DNA of 64,000 bases from Alkaliphilus metalliredigens QYMF (GTDB lineage Bacteria; Bacillota; Clostridia; Peptostreptococcales; Natronincolaceae), in assembly GCF_000016985.1 (NCBI RefSeq), contig NC_009633.1, positions 310,001 to 374,000 on the forward strand, given 5' to 3'. The notes under the pieces were generated by a model that saw only the letters and a list, made by a program, of their open reading frames with translations, was not told where the DNA came from and made no database searches. This document shows, piece after piece, positions 35,154-45,141 of this stretch. Position 1 is the stretch's first letter; every line of letters begins with the position of its first letter. The position numbers and the translations under genes are program-made.

Positions 35154-35573
35154 ATGCTAGGAAATCTAAAACATTATATGAATTATCTCATTTTTGGGGT
35201 ATTAACAACCGCAGTGAACCTGGTGATTTACACCATATTGATTCGGTTTGGGCTTCACTATCTGATCAGTACAACCATTGCCTTTATCCTAGCGGTTTCT
35301 GTGGCCTTTTACACCAATCGGAAATGGGTTTTTGACAGTGATGTTAAGGAGCAAAAGGGCCTGATGAAGGAAATGAGCACCTTTTTTGTTGTTCGGATTG
35401 GAACCTATTTCTTTGATTTGTTTGGATTGATCTTACTCATTCAGCTGGCGGATATGGATGAGCTCATTAGTAAGTTGATCGTCAATGGGGGTGTGATTGT
35501 GCTGAACTATGCACTGAGCAAGTGGGTGGTCTTTAAAAAGCCCAGACCCATGACCGTAGGTAAAAATGGATAA
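35154..35573 (+). CDS. GtrA-family membrane protein
   Basis: A 139-residue protein with four membrane helices and the family motif NYLIFGVLTTAVNLVIY at the N-terminus and YTNRKWVF between helices 2 and 3. GtrA proteins are thought to flip lipid-linked sugars across the membrane. It starts 27 bases after the GT2 gene with an AGGAGGTG site. Confidence 0.9.
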   Translation: MLGNLKHYMNYLIFGVLTTAVNLVIYTILIRFGLHYLISTTIAFILAVSVAFYTNRKWVFDSDVKEQKGLMKEMSTFFVVRIGTYFFDLFGLILLIQLADMDELISKLIVNGGVIVLNYALSKWVVFKKPRPMTVGKNG

Positions 35574-35574
35574 C

Positions 35575-35602
35575 CCTTGGTAAAAAAATGCCAAGGTTTT
35601 TT
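35575..35602 (+). terminator. Terminator after gtrA
   Basis: CCTTGG (35575-35580) pairs with CCAAGG (35591-35596), followed by T6, directly after the stop codon. Confidence 0.75.
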
Positions 35603-35760
35603 GTTCGTAGGCTCCATACCCTTCAAATCTTGCTGTGTTCTAGTTAAAAGTTGTCAAAACCAAGGAATTCGTGTAAAATAGTATGAGCACGATTCTGTGA
35701 AAAAACGAAAAGGCATTGGGCCCTATACATGGGGCGTTACGGTGAAAGGCTGGTGACAAA

Positions 35761-36507
35761 ATGATCCAAGAGGTTTTTAATCGATATGAATTTAAATATG
35801 TCATTAATATGAATCAATATAAACAGGTATTAAAGGCGTTGAAGGGTCGGATTGAAGTGGATGGCAATGGGGATCCTGATGGTTTTTATAAAATCCTCAG
35901 CCTGTATTATGATTCCGATGCAGATACTTTTTTCCATGAAACAATTGATGGGACCACATTCCGACAAAAGCTACGATTGCGGGCCTATAATCACGTGACC
36001 ATGGAAGATGATGTTTTTTTAGAGGTGAAGCAAAAGCATAATGGGGTTGTGAATAAAAGAAGAACCCAGATGAGGGTAAAGGATGCCTATGATTTTTTAA
36101 AGCTAGGGGTAGATCAAAAGGCTCTTCAGCAATATGCATCCTCAAACAAACAAATTTTAAATGAAATTCACTTTTTAAAGGAGTTTCACCTACTGACTCC
36201 TAAGATTTTAGTTTCCTATGACAGACAGGCATTTCAAGGGATTGAAGAAAAAGACCTGAGGGTTACATTTGATACCAACCTAAGAAAGCAGGAATTTGAT
36301 CTGCGTATAGATGGGGCTAATTTAGGGACACAATTTATGGGTTCAGATGTGAGTGTATTGGAGGTCAAGGTCAATGACCGGATCCCCCTTTGGCTTTCAA
36401 GGACTCTGAATGAATGTGGCTGTTATCGACAAAGTGTTTCAAAATATTGTATCGGATACCAGCAGTCATTGACGGCTGCAAACAGCCAAAAGAAACAAGT
36501 GGGCTAG
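35761..36507 (+). CDS. VTC-domain polyphosphate polymerase-like protein
   Basis: A 248-residue protein of the triphosphate-tunnel fold. Paired basic and acidic strands can be seen: NRYEFKYVI at about 7-15, SLYYDSDADTFFHE, RQKLRLRAY, DDVFLEVKQK, KILVSYDRQAF and SVLEVKVND. The family includes yeast Vtc4, which makes polyphosphate. It is followed 11 bases on by a DUF4956 membrane protein and then a CotH kinase, a recurrent trio in Gram-positive genomes. What the trio makes is not settled. Confidence 0.88.
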   Translation: MIQEVFNRYEFKYVINMNQYKQVLKALKGRIEVDGNGDPDGFYKILSLYYDSDADTFFHETIDGTTFRQKLRLRAYNHVTMEDDVFLEVKQKHNGVVNKRRTQMRVKDAYDFLKLGVDQKALQQYASSNKQILNEIHFLKEFHLLTPKILVSYDRQAFQGIEEKDLRVTFDTNLRKQEFDLRIDGANLGTQFMGSDVSVLEVKVNDRIPLWLSRTLNECGCYRQSVSKYCIGYQQSLTAANSQKKQVG

Positions 36508-36518
36508 GAGGAAATCAT

Positions 36519-37214
36519 ATGGAGCAGTTATTTGAAGAAGCAATACAATTAAATGGTGTCACACCTATGCAAATGGTAATTAATGTGATCGTGACCATGA
36601 TTGTCAGTTTATGTGTGGGGTTGATCATTACCTATACCTATAGAAAGACCCACAAGGGGGCTAATTACTCCCAATCCTTTGTACACACCCTGCTGATCAT
36701 GAATATTGTCATTTCCGTGGTCATTATGGTTATTGGAAGTAATATTGCAAGGGCTTTTAGTCTAGCCGGTGCACTATCCATTGTTCGCTTTAGGAGTGCC
36801 ATTCGAGATCCTAAGGATGTGGCCTTTATCTTTTTTGCCATGGCTGTGGGCTTAGCCACTGGAACTGGTAATTACCTGGTGGCCATTGTCTTTGCCATCG
36901 TGGTTTCATTTGTGATTTACGGACTTTATACCTTTAATTATGGAGATCGAGGACAAGTTAATAAGATATTAAAGATCACAGTTCCTGAAAATTTAAATTA
37001 TGAAGGCTTATTTGATGATCTTTTTCAAGAACATTTAATAGACTATTCCCTGGCCAGTGTGAAAACCACAAACCTAGGAACAATGTTTGAGCTCACCTAC
37101 TTTATTAGAAGTAAGGAAGAGCAGCAGGACAAGGAACTCATTGATGGGATTCGCTGTCGAAATGCCAATCTAAGGGTGGCGATTTTACTCAATGCCCAGG
37201 ATTATTATGAGTAG
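36519..37214 (+). CDS. DUF4956 membrane protein
   Basis: A 231-residue protein with about four membrane helices (about 18-40, 55-78, 95-115 and 120-140) and a soluble C-terminal domain. The conserved block SLAGALSIVRFRSAIRDPKDV is clear (about 83-103). I chose the ATG at 36519 behind TAGGAGG; the ORF is open further upstream but overlaps the VTC gene. It probably works with the VTC and CotH proteins on either side. Confidence 0.88.
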   Translation: MEQLFEEAIQLNGVTPMQMVINVIVTMIVSLCVGLIITYTYRKTHKGANYSQSFVHTLLIMNIVISVVIMVIGSNIARAFSLAGALSIVRFRSAIRDPKDVAFIFFAMAVGLATGTGNYLVAIVFAIVVSFVIYGLYTFNYGDRGQVNKILKITVPENLNYEGLFDDLFQEHLIDYSLASVKTTNLGTMFELTYFIRSKEEQQDKELIDGIRCRNANLRVAILLNAQDYYE

Positions 37215-37264
37215 GATCATTTGGCAGAGGATGTAACAGGACTCCCTTTAAAGAGGTGTTGAAG

Positions 37265-39040
37265 GTGAAGGAAAATAACCAAGACAAACTAATATCCGGG
37301 AAAAAGCTAATGATATGGCCCCTGATCCCCACTATTTTGCTACTGCTTCTGGTGGCTGTTTTATATGAGGATGAGGGCGCTATCCATACGGGCCAGGCCC
37401 CTAGAGATCCAATCAAAGTAGAGAAGGTTTATCTCTATATTGATCAAATGGATCTCAATTATTTATATGAGCGAGATGACTACTCTGATGAGGAGATCCC
37501 GGGAGTGGTAAAGTACGATCCTGAAGGGGAAGAAGTGGCCCTGAGGGGATTGCGCTTTCGTGGAAACAGCTCTAGACAAGAGCCTAAAAAATCCTTTCGA
37601 ATCACCTTTGAGGAATCCCAAGAGGTGATTTTTGGCAGTAGAAGAATGAATTTAAATGCAATGTATACGGATCCTTCTATGATGCGGGAAGGACTTTCCA
37701 TGGATTTATTTAGTAGATTAGGGCATCCCGCCCCTCGGACCCAGTATGTTGAGTTGTATATTAATGATGTCTATGAAGGATTGTACATGCATGTTGAACG
37801 GATCGATGAGGATTTTTTGACAGCCATGGGACTCTCGGACAAGGGAACATTGGTAAGAGATGGCTTTCGGGGAGAAGTCCAGCGGGCAGATATGGAGGAT
37901 TTATCTTTTTTTGGATTTGATCTAGAGGGGATAGATGATCCTGAAGCCTTTGTAAGGGACAACTTTGATTATCGAGGCAACCCTGATTGGGAGGCTTTAC
38001 TTGAGCTTGGAAAATGGGTAGAAGAAACCCAACCTGGGGCGGAATATGCCAGGGGTTTTATGGAACGGATTGACATTGAAAGCTTTGTTGATTGGTTGGC
38101 GGTTCATTTATTAGTGGGGGATATCGATGCCTTTTATGATGATTATTGGTTGTACCTAGACCATAGGGTGGCGGATGCAAAGTGGCAGTGGATTCCTTGG
38201 GATAAGGATTTAACATTTGGCTCTGTGTGGCGTCCAGTTTATAATGTAAGTAATGATTACTTCTATTATCAGTTTCAAATGCGAATGCCCTGGGTGAAGA
38301 ATGATTTGATTGTTAAGTTTATGGAGACACCCCAGCTAATGGCATTGGTTTATGAACGAACAGAAGTCCTATTAGATGAGGTCTTCACCCTAGAAAAGCT
38401 TTCAATTGAGATTGATAGAATCGCAGAAAAAATCAGACCCTCTGTAGAAGTCAGTCCAGGTGTAGGGGCCTTCCGATTGAATCCAAGAAATCATTTTGGA
38501 CAGCTGGGGAACTTTGAAGATCACGTGGAAGCAATCAAGGATTATGTGGCATTACGAGGGCAGTATTTACGGAAATACATTGGCCATAAAGGACGTTTAC
38601 CTGCTGAAGGAAGGTTTGAAAGCACGGTTCGTTGGAACGAGCAGCAGCTAGATCAACCACTGTATTTTGTGGATGAGGGTGGCTGGGTCATTGGGAAATG
38701 GCAAGGAAAAGCCTTGGCTGAAGAAGGCAAACTCTCCATTGAGGTAAAGGAGGTCCCTTCTGTGGTTGGCATTAATCGCATTTGGACCCTAGTCTATGAA
38801 GGAGCACCTATCCAAGGAGAATTGACCCTATATTATTTAAATGACACCGAAAATCGAAATAACTGGTATGAAACATATGAAGCAGTTGGGGGACAAAGAG
38901 AACTCCAGATGATTGAATCTAATGGAATAAGATGGCGAGAACTCCCCTCTAGGGTGAACCCCTACTCTAACAAAGTAGTGGCAACTATGGAGTTATCTGG
39001 AGTCCATCAGTTGAGCCTGACAAAGGGTTCCCAGCAGTAA
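37265..39040 (+). CDS. CotH-family protein kinase, membrane-anchored
   Basis: A 591-residue protein with an N-terminal helix (about 14-35, LMIWPLIPTILLLLLVAVLY) and a large outer domain. CotH motifs include LRGLRFRGNSS, KKSFRITFEE, NAMYTDPSMMREGLSMDLF, ELYINDVYEGLYMHVERID and the metal-binding WIPWDKDLTFG. CotH of Bacillus phosphorylates spore-coat proteins, but members in vegetative operons have no known substrate. I prefer the GTG at 37265, seven bases after AAGAGGTG; upstream GTG 37256 and TTG 37259 overlap that site. Confidence 0.88.
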   Translation: MKENNQDKLISGKKLMIWPLIPTILLLLLVAVLYEDEGAIHTGQAPRDPIKVEKVYLYIDQMDLNYLYERDDYSDEEIPGVVKYDPEGEEVALRGLRFRGNSSRQEPKKSFRITFEESQEVIFGSRRMNLNAMYTDPSMMREGLSMDLFSRLGHPAPRTQYVELYINDVYEGLYMHVERIDEDFLTAMGLSDKGTLVRDGFRGEVQRADMEDLSFFGFDLEGIDDPEAFVRDNFDYRGNPDWEALLELGKWVEETQPGAEYARGFMERIDIESFVDWLAVHLLVGDIDAFYDDYWLYLDHRVADAKWQWIPWDKDLTFGSVWRPVYNVSNDYFYYQFQMRMPWVKNDLIVKFMETPQLMALVYERTEVLLDEVFTLEKLSIEIDRIAEKIRPSVEVSPGVGAFRLNPRNHFGQLGNFEDHVEAIKDYVALRGQYLRKYIGHKGRLPAEGRFESTVRWNEQQLDQPLYFVDEGGWVIGKWQGKALAEEGKLSIEVKEVPSVVGINRIWTLVYEGAPIQGELTLYYLNDTENRNNWYETYEAVGGQRELQMIESNGIRWRELPSRVNPYSNKVVATMELSGVHQLSLTKGSQQ

Positions 39041-39101
39041 TCGGCTTTAGGTTATACTTGAAGCAGGTGTTTGTGGCAGTAGAAAGAAGGAAGGTGGTCC
39101 T

Positions 39102-40175
39102 ATGGAAAGAGTTGTAATGGAAAAGACCGGCACTGATGAACTCAATATCATTAGAACCCTGACTTGTTTAGCTGTGATTTTTGTTCATTTAACAGCGATT
39201 CCTGTTGACACACTGCTACCGGATAGTGTGCATATGATGATCTTTTCTTTTTTAAACCGAGGGACTAAATTTACAACACCTACATTTATTTTTTTAAGTG
39301 GGTTCACCCTATTTTATGCCTATCGATCTAGAGAATTGAAATATGGAACATTTATTAAGAAACGATTTAAAAGTGCATTGATTCCTTATTTTGTGTGGAC
39401 ATTAATTTATTATCGCTTCTTTGTCAACGAGGGGACCTACATTCCCTCAACTTCATTTTTTCTGGAGCATCTATTCTGGGCTAAAATGAGCTATCATTTG
39501 TATTTTATCTTTATCATTGTGCAGTTTTATATTTCATTCAAATTGTTTTTACGGGGATTTCAAAAATGGAATCCCCATATGCTATTAGTGGGATTATTGA
39601 TCACTAATCTGCTCTTTCTAAGATACGCAGATTTTGAATATATGGATCGGACATTTTTACGGTATATTTTCTTCTTTGGATTAGGCTGCTATGGAGCTCG
39701 TTTTGTAGATGTGTTTCGTGAAAAACTCACACAGTGGAAATGGATGCTTTTATTGGGGTATGTAGCAGTAGCTGGATATTATGCCTATCAGTTTCGTAGC
39801 TATCATGCCCGCTATCTGCCGGTGAATGTTTTTGCAGTGGAGGTCACCTGGCTGGCATTTTCTACTATGGCCATCCTTACCCTCTATGCCTTTGGATTTT
39901 GGCTCTCGAAGCGGAGTGAAAAAACATCTCCGGTATTTAAGCTGATTAGCCAAAGTTCCTTTTATATTTACTTGAGTCATCCTCTAGGGATTTTTCTAGC
40001 AGAAAGAACATGGGACGAGCTAGGGATCTACTCCATTACAGGAAGGTTTGGATTGAATGTCATTTTTGTCTATGGGTTCAGTGTTGGGGGATGTACCCTT
40101 TACACATATCTAAAGATGAGATGGCAGCATCATCAAAAAGAAAAAGCGGTTGCAGCCAGTGAAATGATAAAGTGA
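39102..40175 (+). CDS. Acyltransferase 3 family membrane protein
   Basis: A 357-residue protein with about ten membrane helices. The N-terminal NIIRTLTCLAVIFVHLTAIP carries the family's catalytic His in helix 1, and FLSGFTLFYAY and the Arg of KKRFKSALIPYFVW follow. These proteins O-acetylate sugars of wall or exported polymers. It ends the envelope cluster and has a terminator after it. Confidence 0.88.
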   Translation: MERVVMEKTGTDELNIIRTLTCLAVIFVHLTAIPVDTLLPDSVHMMIFSFLNRGTKFTTPTFIFLSGFTLFYAYRSRELKYGTFIKKRFKSALIPYFVWTLIYYRFFVNEGTYIPSTSFFLEHLFWAKMSYHLYFIFIIVQFYISFKLFLRGFQKWNPHMLLVGLLITNLLFLRYADFEYMDRTFLRYIFFFGLGCYGARFVDVFREKLTQWKWMLLLGYVAVAGYYAYQFRSYHARYLPVNVFAVEVTWLAFSTMAILTLYAFGFWLSKRSEKTSPVFKLISQSSFYIYLSHPLGIFLAERTWDELGIYSITGRFGLNVIFVYGFSVGGCTLYTYLKMRWQHHQKEKAVAASEMIK

Positions 40176-40237
40176 TTTGAGACAAGAGATTTGTTCTTAG
40201 GTACGAAATTGAAGAATGGGTTGACATAGATTCATAG

Positions 40238-40276
40238 AGAGAGCTGCTTATTGAAAAAAATAAGTAGTTCTCTTTT
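40238..40276 (+). terminator. Terminator after the acyltransferase gene
   Basis: The arms 40238-40252 and 40258-40275 (AGAGAGCTGCTTATT/AATAAGTAGTTCTCT) pair with G-T pairs and end in T5. The rest of 40277-40410 shows nothing. Confidence 0.75.
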
Positions 40277-40416
40277 TAAAATGAAAGGGTGCCTATAGAG
40301 GCAATATAAATTCCCAAAATAGGAAGTATAAAGTACAAATTATTAAGCATAGACTATGAAATATTAAATATTCTGAACAAATCAATGGATTGATTAAATT
40401 TCGTTATATCCTATTA

Positions 40417-40446
40417 TATAATAAAAAGACCGACCGACTGGTAGGT
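40417..40446 (+). promoter_or_regulatory. -10 box and probable TetR operator for the second RND operon
   Basis: TATAAT (40417-40422) is followed by an imperfect palindrome (40429-40435 ACCGACC, spacer GACT, 40440-40446 GGTAGGT), six of seven pairs matched. A site over the transcript start, in front of an operon that ends in a TetR gene, is a typical autorepressed efflux layout. Confidence 0.5.
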
Positions 40447-40535
40447 TCTGAAAGTCGAGAGTGAAACCAAGTAGGTCAATTAATAATGAATTAGTAAAAG
40501 GAATGAGGAGGAGTAGAGAAATATAAAAATTAGGA

Positions 40536-41771
40536 ATGACTCGATGGTTTTTATTGATTATGATAACAACCGTAATATTAGCAGGTTGTTCAAGCACAAC
40601 TTCTGTTGAGGGAGATGAAGCTGAACCGACGGATGATTATGTGGCAGTAGAGGTATCTCAGGTTGAAATGAGAGGCCTTGCCAATGAAGCAACATTAAAT
40701 GGGCGTGTATTTAGTGAAAATGAGGTGATGGTACTGCCTAGAACACCGGGTATTGTGGATTGTGTTAATGTGAAGCTAGGAGATTCAGTGCAAAAGGATC
40801 AAGTTCTTTTTGTATTAGAGCAAGACAGTAGTGTTTTATTAGGAATTGAACAAGCTGAAGAAGCAGTCAAATCAGCCACAAAGGGAACAGAGCAAGCAGC
40901 CCAAGGGATTGCATTAGCCGAGAATCAATACAAAATGGCTAAGGATCAATATGATGATGCCCAAGCGAACCTAGAAAGAATCAAAAGTCTATATGATGCA
41001 GGAGCTGTCCCTAAAACACAGCTAGATCAAGCAGAAATGGCTGCCGCCGATGGAAGTCTCGTGGCGGCAAGATCACAAATCACCCAGGCGGAGATTAGCT
41101 ATCAGCAAACATTGGGACAGCTAAGACAGGCAGAAATCAGTGTAGATCAGGCGAGAACGAACTTAAATCATTTAGAAGTGAAAGCTCCAGCCAGTGGCAT
41201 TATTTCAACACTTGATCTTAGAGTTGGACAAATGGTAACCAATGCCCAGCCAGTGGCAACCATTGTGGATGTCAATGCCCTATATATACAGTTTGAATTA
41301 CCAGAAAATATGATCAACCAATTTAAAAGAGGTCAAGAGGTTGTTGTTTCAATTCCTGCTGCCAATGTGAGAGACGCAAAGGCAACGGTTGGACTAGTCA
41401 GCGCTGCGACGGACCAAAGAACCCAGCTTTATCCTGTTAGAATAGACTTAACTAAGTCTGGTGACCTAGTGAGACCGGGAAGTACAGGGGAAGTACAGGT
41501 AGCTACCAATCAAACAGGAAATGCATTGATTATTGAAAGTAGAGCCATCCTGAACCAGGACAATGAAACACTGGTTTATGTAGTGGAGAATGATCATGCC
41601 GTGGAGAGAAAGGTGACCCTAGGCTTAGATACCGCAGAGTATGTAGAAATTATTGAAGGAGTAAGCGAAGGACAACAAGTCATCATTTGAGGGCAGCAGT
41701 ATGTAGCCCATGGGGCACAAGTCAAAGTAGTAGAGGTAGATAGCCGTGAATTTATCAGCTCTAGCAGTTAA
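40536..41771 (+). pseudogene. RND adaptor (HlyD family), nonsense mutation near the 3' end
   Basis: A 384-residue lipoprotein adaptor (signal ending in ILAGC) with lipoyl halves, a long helical hairpin (about 95-205) and the barrel domain. The frame stops at a TGA (41688) in GQQVII, but reading on gives GQQYVAHGAQVKVVEVDS, the normal family C-terminus, to a TAA at 41769. So one codon was changed to a stop. The remaining product lacks only about 26 residues and might fold, but its permease is destroyed. Confidence 0.8.
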
Positions 41772-43120
41772 AAGACCCGTCGCCATTGTGATGATGGTCC
41801 TAGTTATTGTGCTATTGGGAACCGTTTCCTTAACTCGACTGCCCTTGGATTTATTACCAGATATAGAAGTGCCAGTTGCAATCGTATCGACTTCCTATTC
41901 CGGGGTAGGACCTGAGGAAATGGAAAATCTAATATTCGAACCACTTTAATTATTGGAACGTCGATTCCAGTTTCCATTATGGCCACATTTACTCTATTGT
42001 ACCTTAATGGGATTACACTCAACCTAATGACCCTTGGAGGATTAGCCCTGGGGGTGGAATGCTGGTGGATAACGCCATTGTTGTACTGGAAAATATCTAC
42101 CGTTTCCGATCTGAAGGGGATGACCTAGGGGTATTAGATCAGATATCTAATGATATAAAAGGAATTGTGGAATCTGTGGAAGGAACCCGAGAAGCCTCCA
42201 CAAGTATTGGAGAACGAATGCCAGAGGTACAGGTGACGGTAGATAAAGTTCGGGCCGCTAGCTACGGATTAACAACGGCACAGGTTGCCAATGCTGTTCG
42301 GGGGGCTACCGATGGTGTGACCGCCACACGCTACCAAACTGCAGGAAATGAAATTGATGTTGTCATTAGAGGAACTGAGCGTGTCAAAGAGAGTTTGACC
42401 AATTTAGAGCAGGTCAACATCACCACACCTATGGGGGCACTGGTTCCCCTAGGCCAGGTTGCCAATGTCTCTGTGGAAAGGGGACCAGTTCAAATCAACC
42501 GTGAAAATCAAGTGAGAACCGTCAGTGTCAGTGGGCAAATCACAGGGAGAGACCTGCGAAGTGTCACCGATGACATTGGAACAAAGCTTGCAGATTATGA
42601 TATGCCTGAAGGATATAGCTATGAGTTTGGGGGACAGGAGCAAGAGCTAAATGATGCCATTGCTGATTTATCCTTAGCCCTTGGATTAGCAGTTATTTTA
42701 ATCTATATGATTTTAGCAGCACAATTTGAATCATTGCTCCATCCCTTTACAATTATTCTATCGGTTCCATTAGCCTTTGCAGGGGGAGCCCTAGGACTAT
42801 TTGTAACAGGCAGAAGCTTGAGTGTACCTGCATTCATAGGAGTAATCATATTGGCAGGAATCGTGGTTAACAATGCCATTGTACTGGCGGATTATATCAA
42901 CACCCTGTGGCTTGAAGGTAAGGACAGAGCCGAAGCCATTACCATAGGAGAGGGCGCGGAGATTCAAGCACCTATGGCCACAGTTGTGATTGGTGGGTTA
43001 CTGCTGTCTACCGTATTGACACTGGTATTAATTCCAGTGGTGTATACAATCGTTGATGATTTCTCAATCTGGATTAAGCGAAAAATTAAGAAGCTAGATG
43101 GAGAACCGGCAGTGGACTAG
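41746..43120 (+). pseudogene. RND permease with several internal deletions
   Basis: The GTG start (MNLSALAVKRPVAIVMMVLV) is normal, but only about 450 of about 1030 codons remain. After IFEPL (41945) the sequence jumps about 280 codons to IGTSIPVSIMATF. A one-base loss follows near 42057 (LALGV/GMLVDNAIVV). After IYRFRSEGDDLG it jumps to the second outer loop (VLDQISNDIKGIVES). Near the end (AITIGEGAEIQAP) the conserved RPILMTT helix is missing in frame. Not functional. Confidence 0.92.
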
Positions 43121-43144
43121 TAGATGAATCGAGGTGTTTGACTG

Positions 43145-43717
43145 ATGAAGGATAAACGAGAAATCGGGAAGGAAGAAATCATCCAAGCAGCCATGACTGT
43201 TTTTGATAAACATGGATTCCATGAAACTAAGATGAAGGACATTGCTACTGAGGCGGGAATTGGTAAAGGAACCCTGTATGAATACTTTGAAAGTAAGAAA
43301 GAGTTATTTCGACAAATGATTATCTACAAATTAAATAGTTATATAGAAGGGATCGAAAAGGTCATTGCCCATGAAGGAACCACAAGAGAAAAACTTATGG
43401 GCTTTGCAGCCTACCATGGAGGATTTATGCATGAGCATCATAGCAAGGCAGAAATGATTTTCTTGAAATCCGATTCCTTGCCGGAAGAGTTTAAACAGTG
43501 GATGGTAGCAGGTCGAAATCAGATATTTCGATTGATGCTTTCGTTGATAGAGGAAGGAATGAATAGAGGAGAGCTCAGGAAAGATTTAAATAAGGAAATA
43601 GCAACAGCTGTAATTTTTGGAGGAATAAAAGAGTACTATTTAGACAAAATTTATTGTGTGGGGACAAAACCAGGCCTAGCCCATGATATTGAGAATAGAC
43701 TACAAAGCGATTATTGA
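43145..43717 (+). CDS. TetR/AcrR-family regulator of the RND operon
   Basis: A 190-residue repressor with an intact helix-turn-helix (IIQAAMTVFDKHGFHETKMK, then DIATEAGIGKGTLYEYFESK). It follows the ruined permease by 24 bases and probably controlled the operon via the palindrome at 40429. It is not visibly damaged, so it may still regulate other genes or be a recent orphan. Confidence 0.9.
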   Translation: MKDKREIGKEEIIQAAMTVFDKHGFHETKMKDIATEAGIGKGTLYEYFESKKELFRQMIIYKLNSYIEGIEKVIAHEGTTREKLMGFAAYHGGFMHEHHSKAEMIFLKSDSLPEEFKQWMVAGRNQIFRLMLSLIEEGMNRGELRKDLNKEIATAVIFGGIKEYYLDKIYCVGTKPGLAHDIENRLQSDY

Positions 43718-43745
43718 AAAAGGTGGCCTAGGCCACCTTTTTCAA
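43714..43745. terminator. Bidirectional terminator
   Basis: A perfect 16-bp palindromic stem, TTGAAAAAGGTGGCCT with its complement, with A and T tracts at the two ends. It serves both the tetR gene and the converging NSS gene. Confidence 0.9.
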
Positions 43746-43785
43746 TACCCTATTTAATTTCACCTACTAAAGCAGTCGGTTTAAA

Positions 43786-45141
43786 TTAAGATAAAATTCC
43801 TTGAACAAATACAACTGCAATGGCAATTGGTGCAACCCACTTAATCATGAAGGACCAGAATCCTGCAAGCTTAAATGGAATGGTACCTTCGTTAGTTGCT
43901 TCTTTGATGGCATTTTCTAAGCCCCAAACCCAACCGATGAAGATACAAAGTAAGAATCCACCAACAGGCATTAATACATTACTTGCGATAAAGTCAACGG
44001 AGTCTAGAATGTCTAATCCTCTGAAGGGACTAATGTGACTCCAAACGCCAATTCCTAAGGAAGAAGGAATTCCTAATAAGAAGATGACAGCAGCTAAACC
44101 GATTGTTGCTTTTTTACGAGTCATATTCCACTCGTCTACTACATAGGCTACGCACACTTCTAATAATGAGATAGAAGAAGTTAGAGCAGCAAACAATACA
44201 AGTAGGAAGAAAACAAATCCAAATAAACCTCCTAAAGGCATTTGAGAAAATACTGCTGGTAATGTAACAAATAATAATCCAGGTCCCTCTGCTGGGTCAA
44301 ACCCGAAGGAAAATACCGCTGGTAGTATAGCTAAACCAGCTAATAAAGCAATACCAGTATCAACTAATGGAATAATGAAAGAACTTTGAGGGATGTTTGC
44401 ATCCTTGCTTAAGTAGCTTCCGTAGGTGATCATTGCCCCCATACCTAAACTGAGGGAGAAGAATACCTGTCCAAGGGCTGATAAAAGCACGGCTCCAGTA
44501 ATCATAGAGAAGTCTGGAACTAATAGGAACTTAATTCCTTCCATGGCTCCTGGTAGTGTAACTGATCGAAGCATGGTTAATACCATCATGACAAATAACG
44601 CTGGCATTAGAATTTTAGCATATTTTTCGATACCACCCTTAACGCCACCAATAACAATACCTAAGGTAAGAATCATAAAGATTGCATGATAAAATAGTGG
44701 TTCAACAGGATTGGAGATAAAGGCACCAAACATGCCACCGAGAAATTCTGGGTCACTTGTTGTAAAAGCGCCGGTGATAGCCTTGAACATATAGTTGATT
44801 ACCCAACCACCGATAACGCTGTAGAAGGAAAGGATTAAAAATCCAGCTAGGACACCTAGTCCTCCAACCCAAGCCCAGTTATTACGAATTTTTTTATAGG
44901 CACCAAGTGCATTTAATTGCGTATGTCTACCCAGTACTAACTCTGCCATCATTAAAGTAAAACCAACTAAAATTAAAATTGCGAAATAAACAAGTACAAA
45001 GGCACCCCCACCGTTTTGTCCAGCTGTAACAGGGAATCGCCATAAGTTACCAAGTCCAACAGCAGATCCTGCCGCCGCCAGTATAAATCCAACCTTTGAA
45101 CCCCATTGGTCTCTTTCTGTGTTGTTATTCAAGTTTGCCAT
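43786..45141 (-). CDS. Sodium-dependent neurotransmitter-symporter family transporter (NSS/SNF)
   Basis: A 451-residue sodium-coupled amino-acid importer with eleven or twelve membrane helices. The signature WGSKVGFILAAAGSAVGLGN and LWRFPVTAGQNGGGAFVLVY at residues about 12-52 forms the sodium and substrate sites of helix 1, as in LeuT. AAGGAGGG lies just upstream of the ATG. It is monocistronic. The substrate is unknown; the nearby lysine-fermentation genes make an amino acid likely, but that is only context. Confidence 0.93.
   Translation of the reverse strand: MANLNNNTERDQWGSKVGFILAAAGSAVGLGNLWRFPVTAGQNGGGAFVLVYFAILILVGFTLMMAELVLGRHTQLNALGAYKKIRNNWAWVGGLGVLAGFLILSFYSVIGGWVINYMFKAITGAFTTSDPEFLGGMFGAFISNPVEPLFYHAIFMILTLGIVIGGVKGGIEKYAKILMPALFVMMVLTMLRSVTLPGAMEGIKFLLVPDFSMITGAVLLSALGQVFFSLSLGMGAMITYGSYLSKDANIPQSSFIIPLVDTGIALLAGLAILPAVFSFGFDPAEGPGLLFVTLPAVFSQMPLGGLFGFVFFLLVLFAALTSSISLLEVCVAYVVDEWNMTRKKATIGLAAVIFLLGIPSSLGIGVWSHISPFRGLDILDSVDFIASNVLMPVGGFLLCIFIGWVWGLENAIKEATNEGTIPFKLAGFWSFMIKWVAPIAIAVVFVQGILS

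Noticed and set aside
41688..41690. In-frame TGA in the RND adaptor read as selenocysteine
   Set aside because: The context has no redox motif and no stem-loop at the right spacing, and the downstream permease is plainly a pseudogene, so a nonsense mutation is the better reading.
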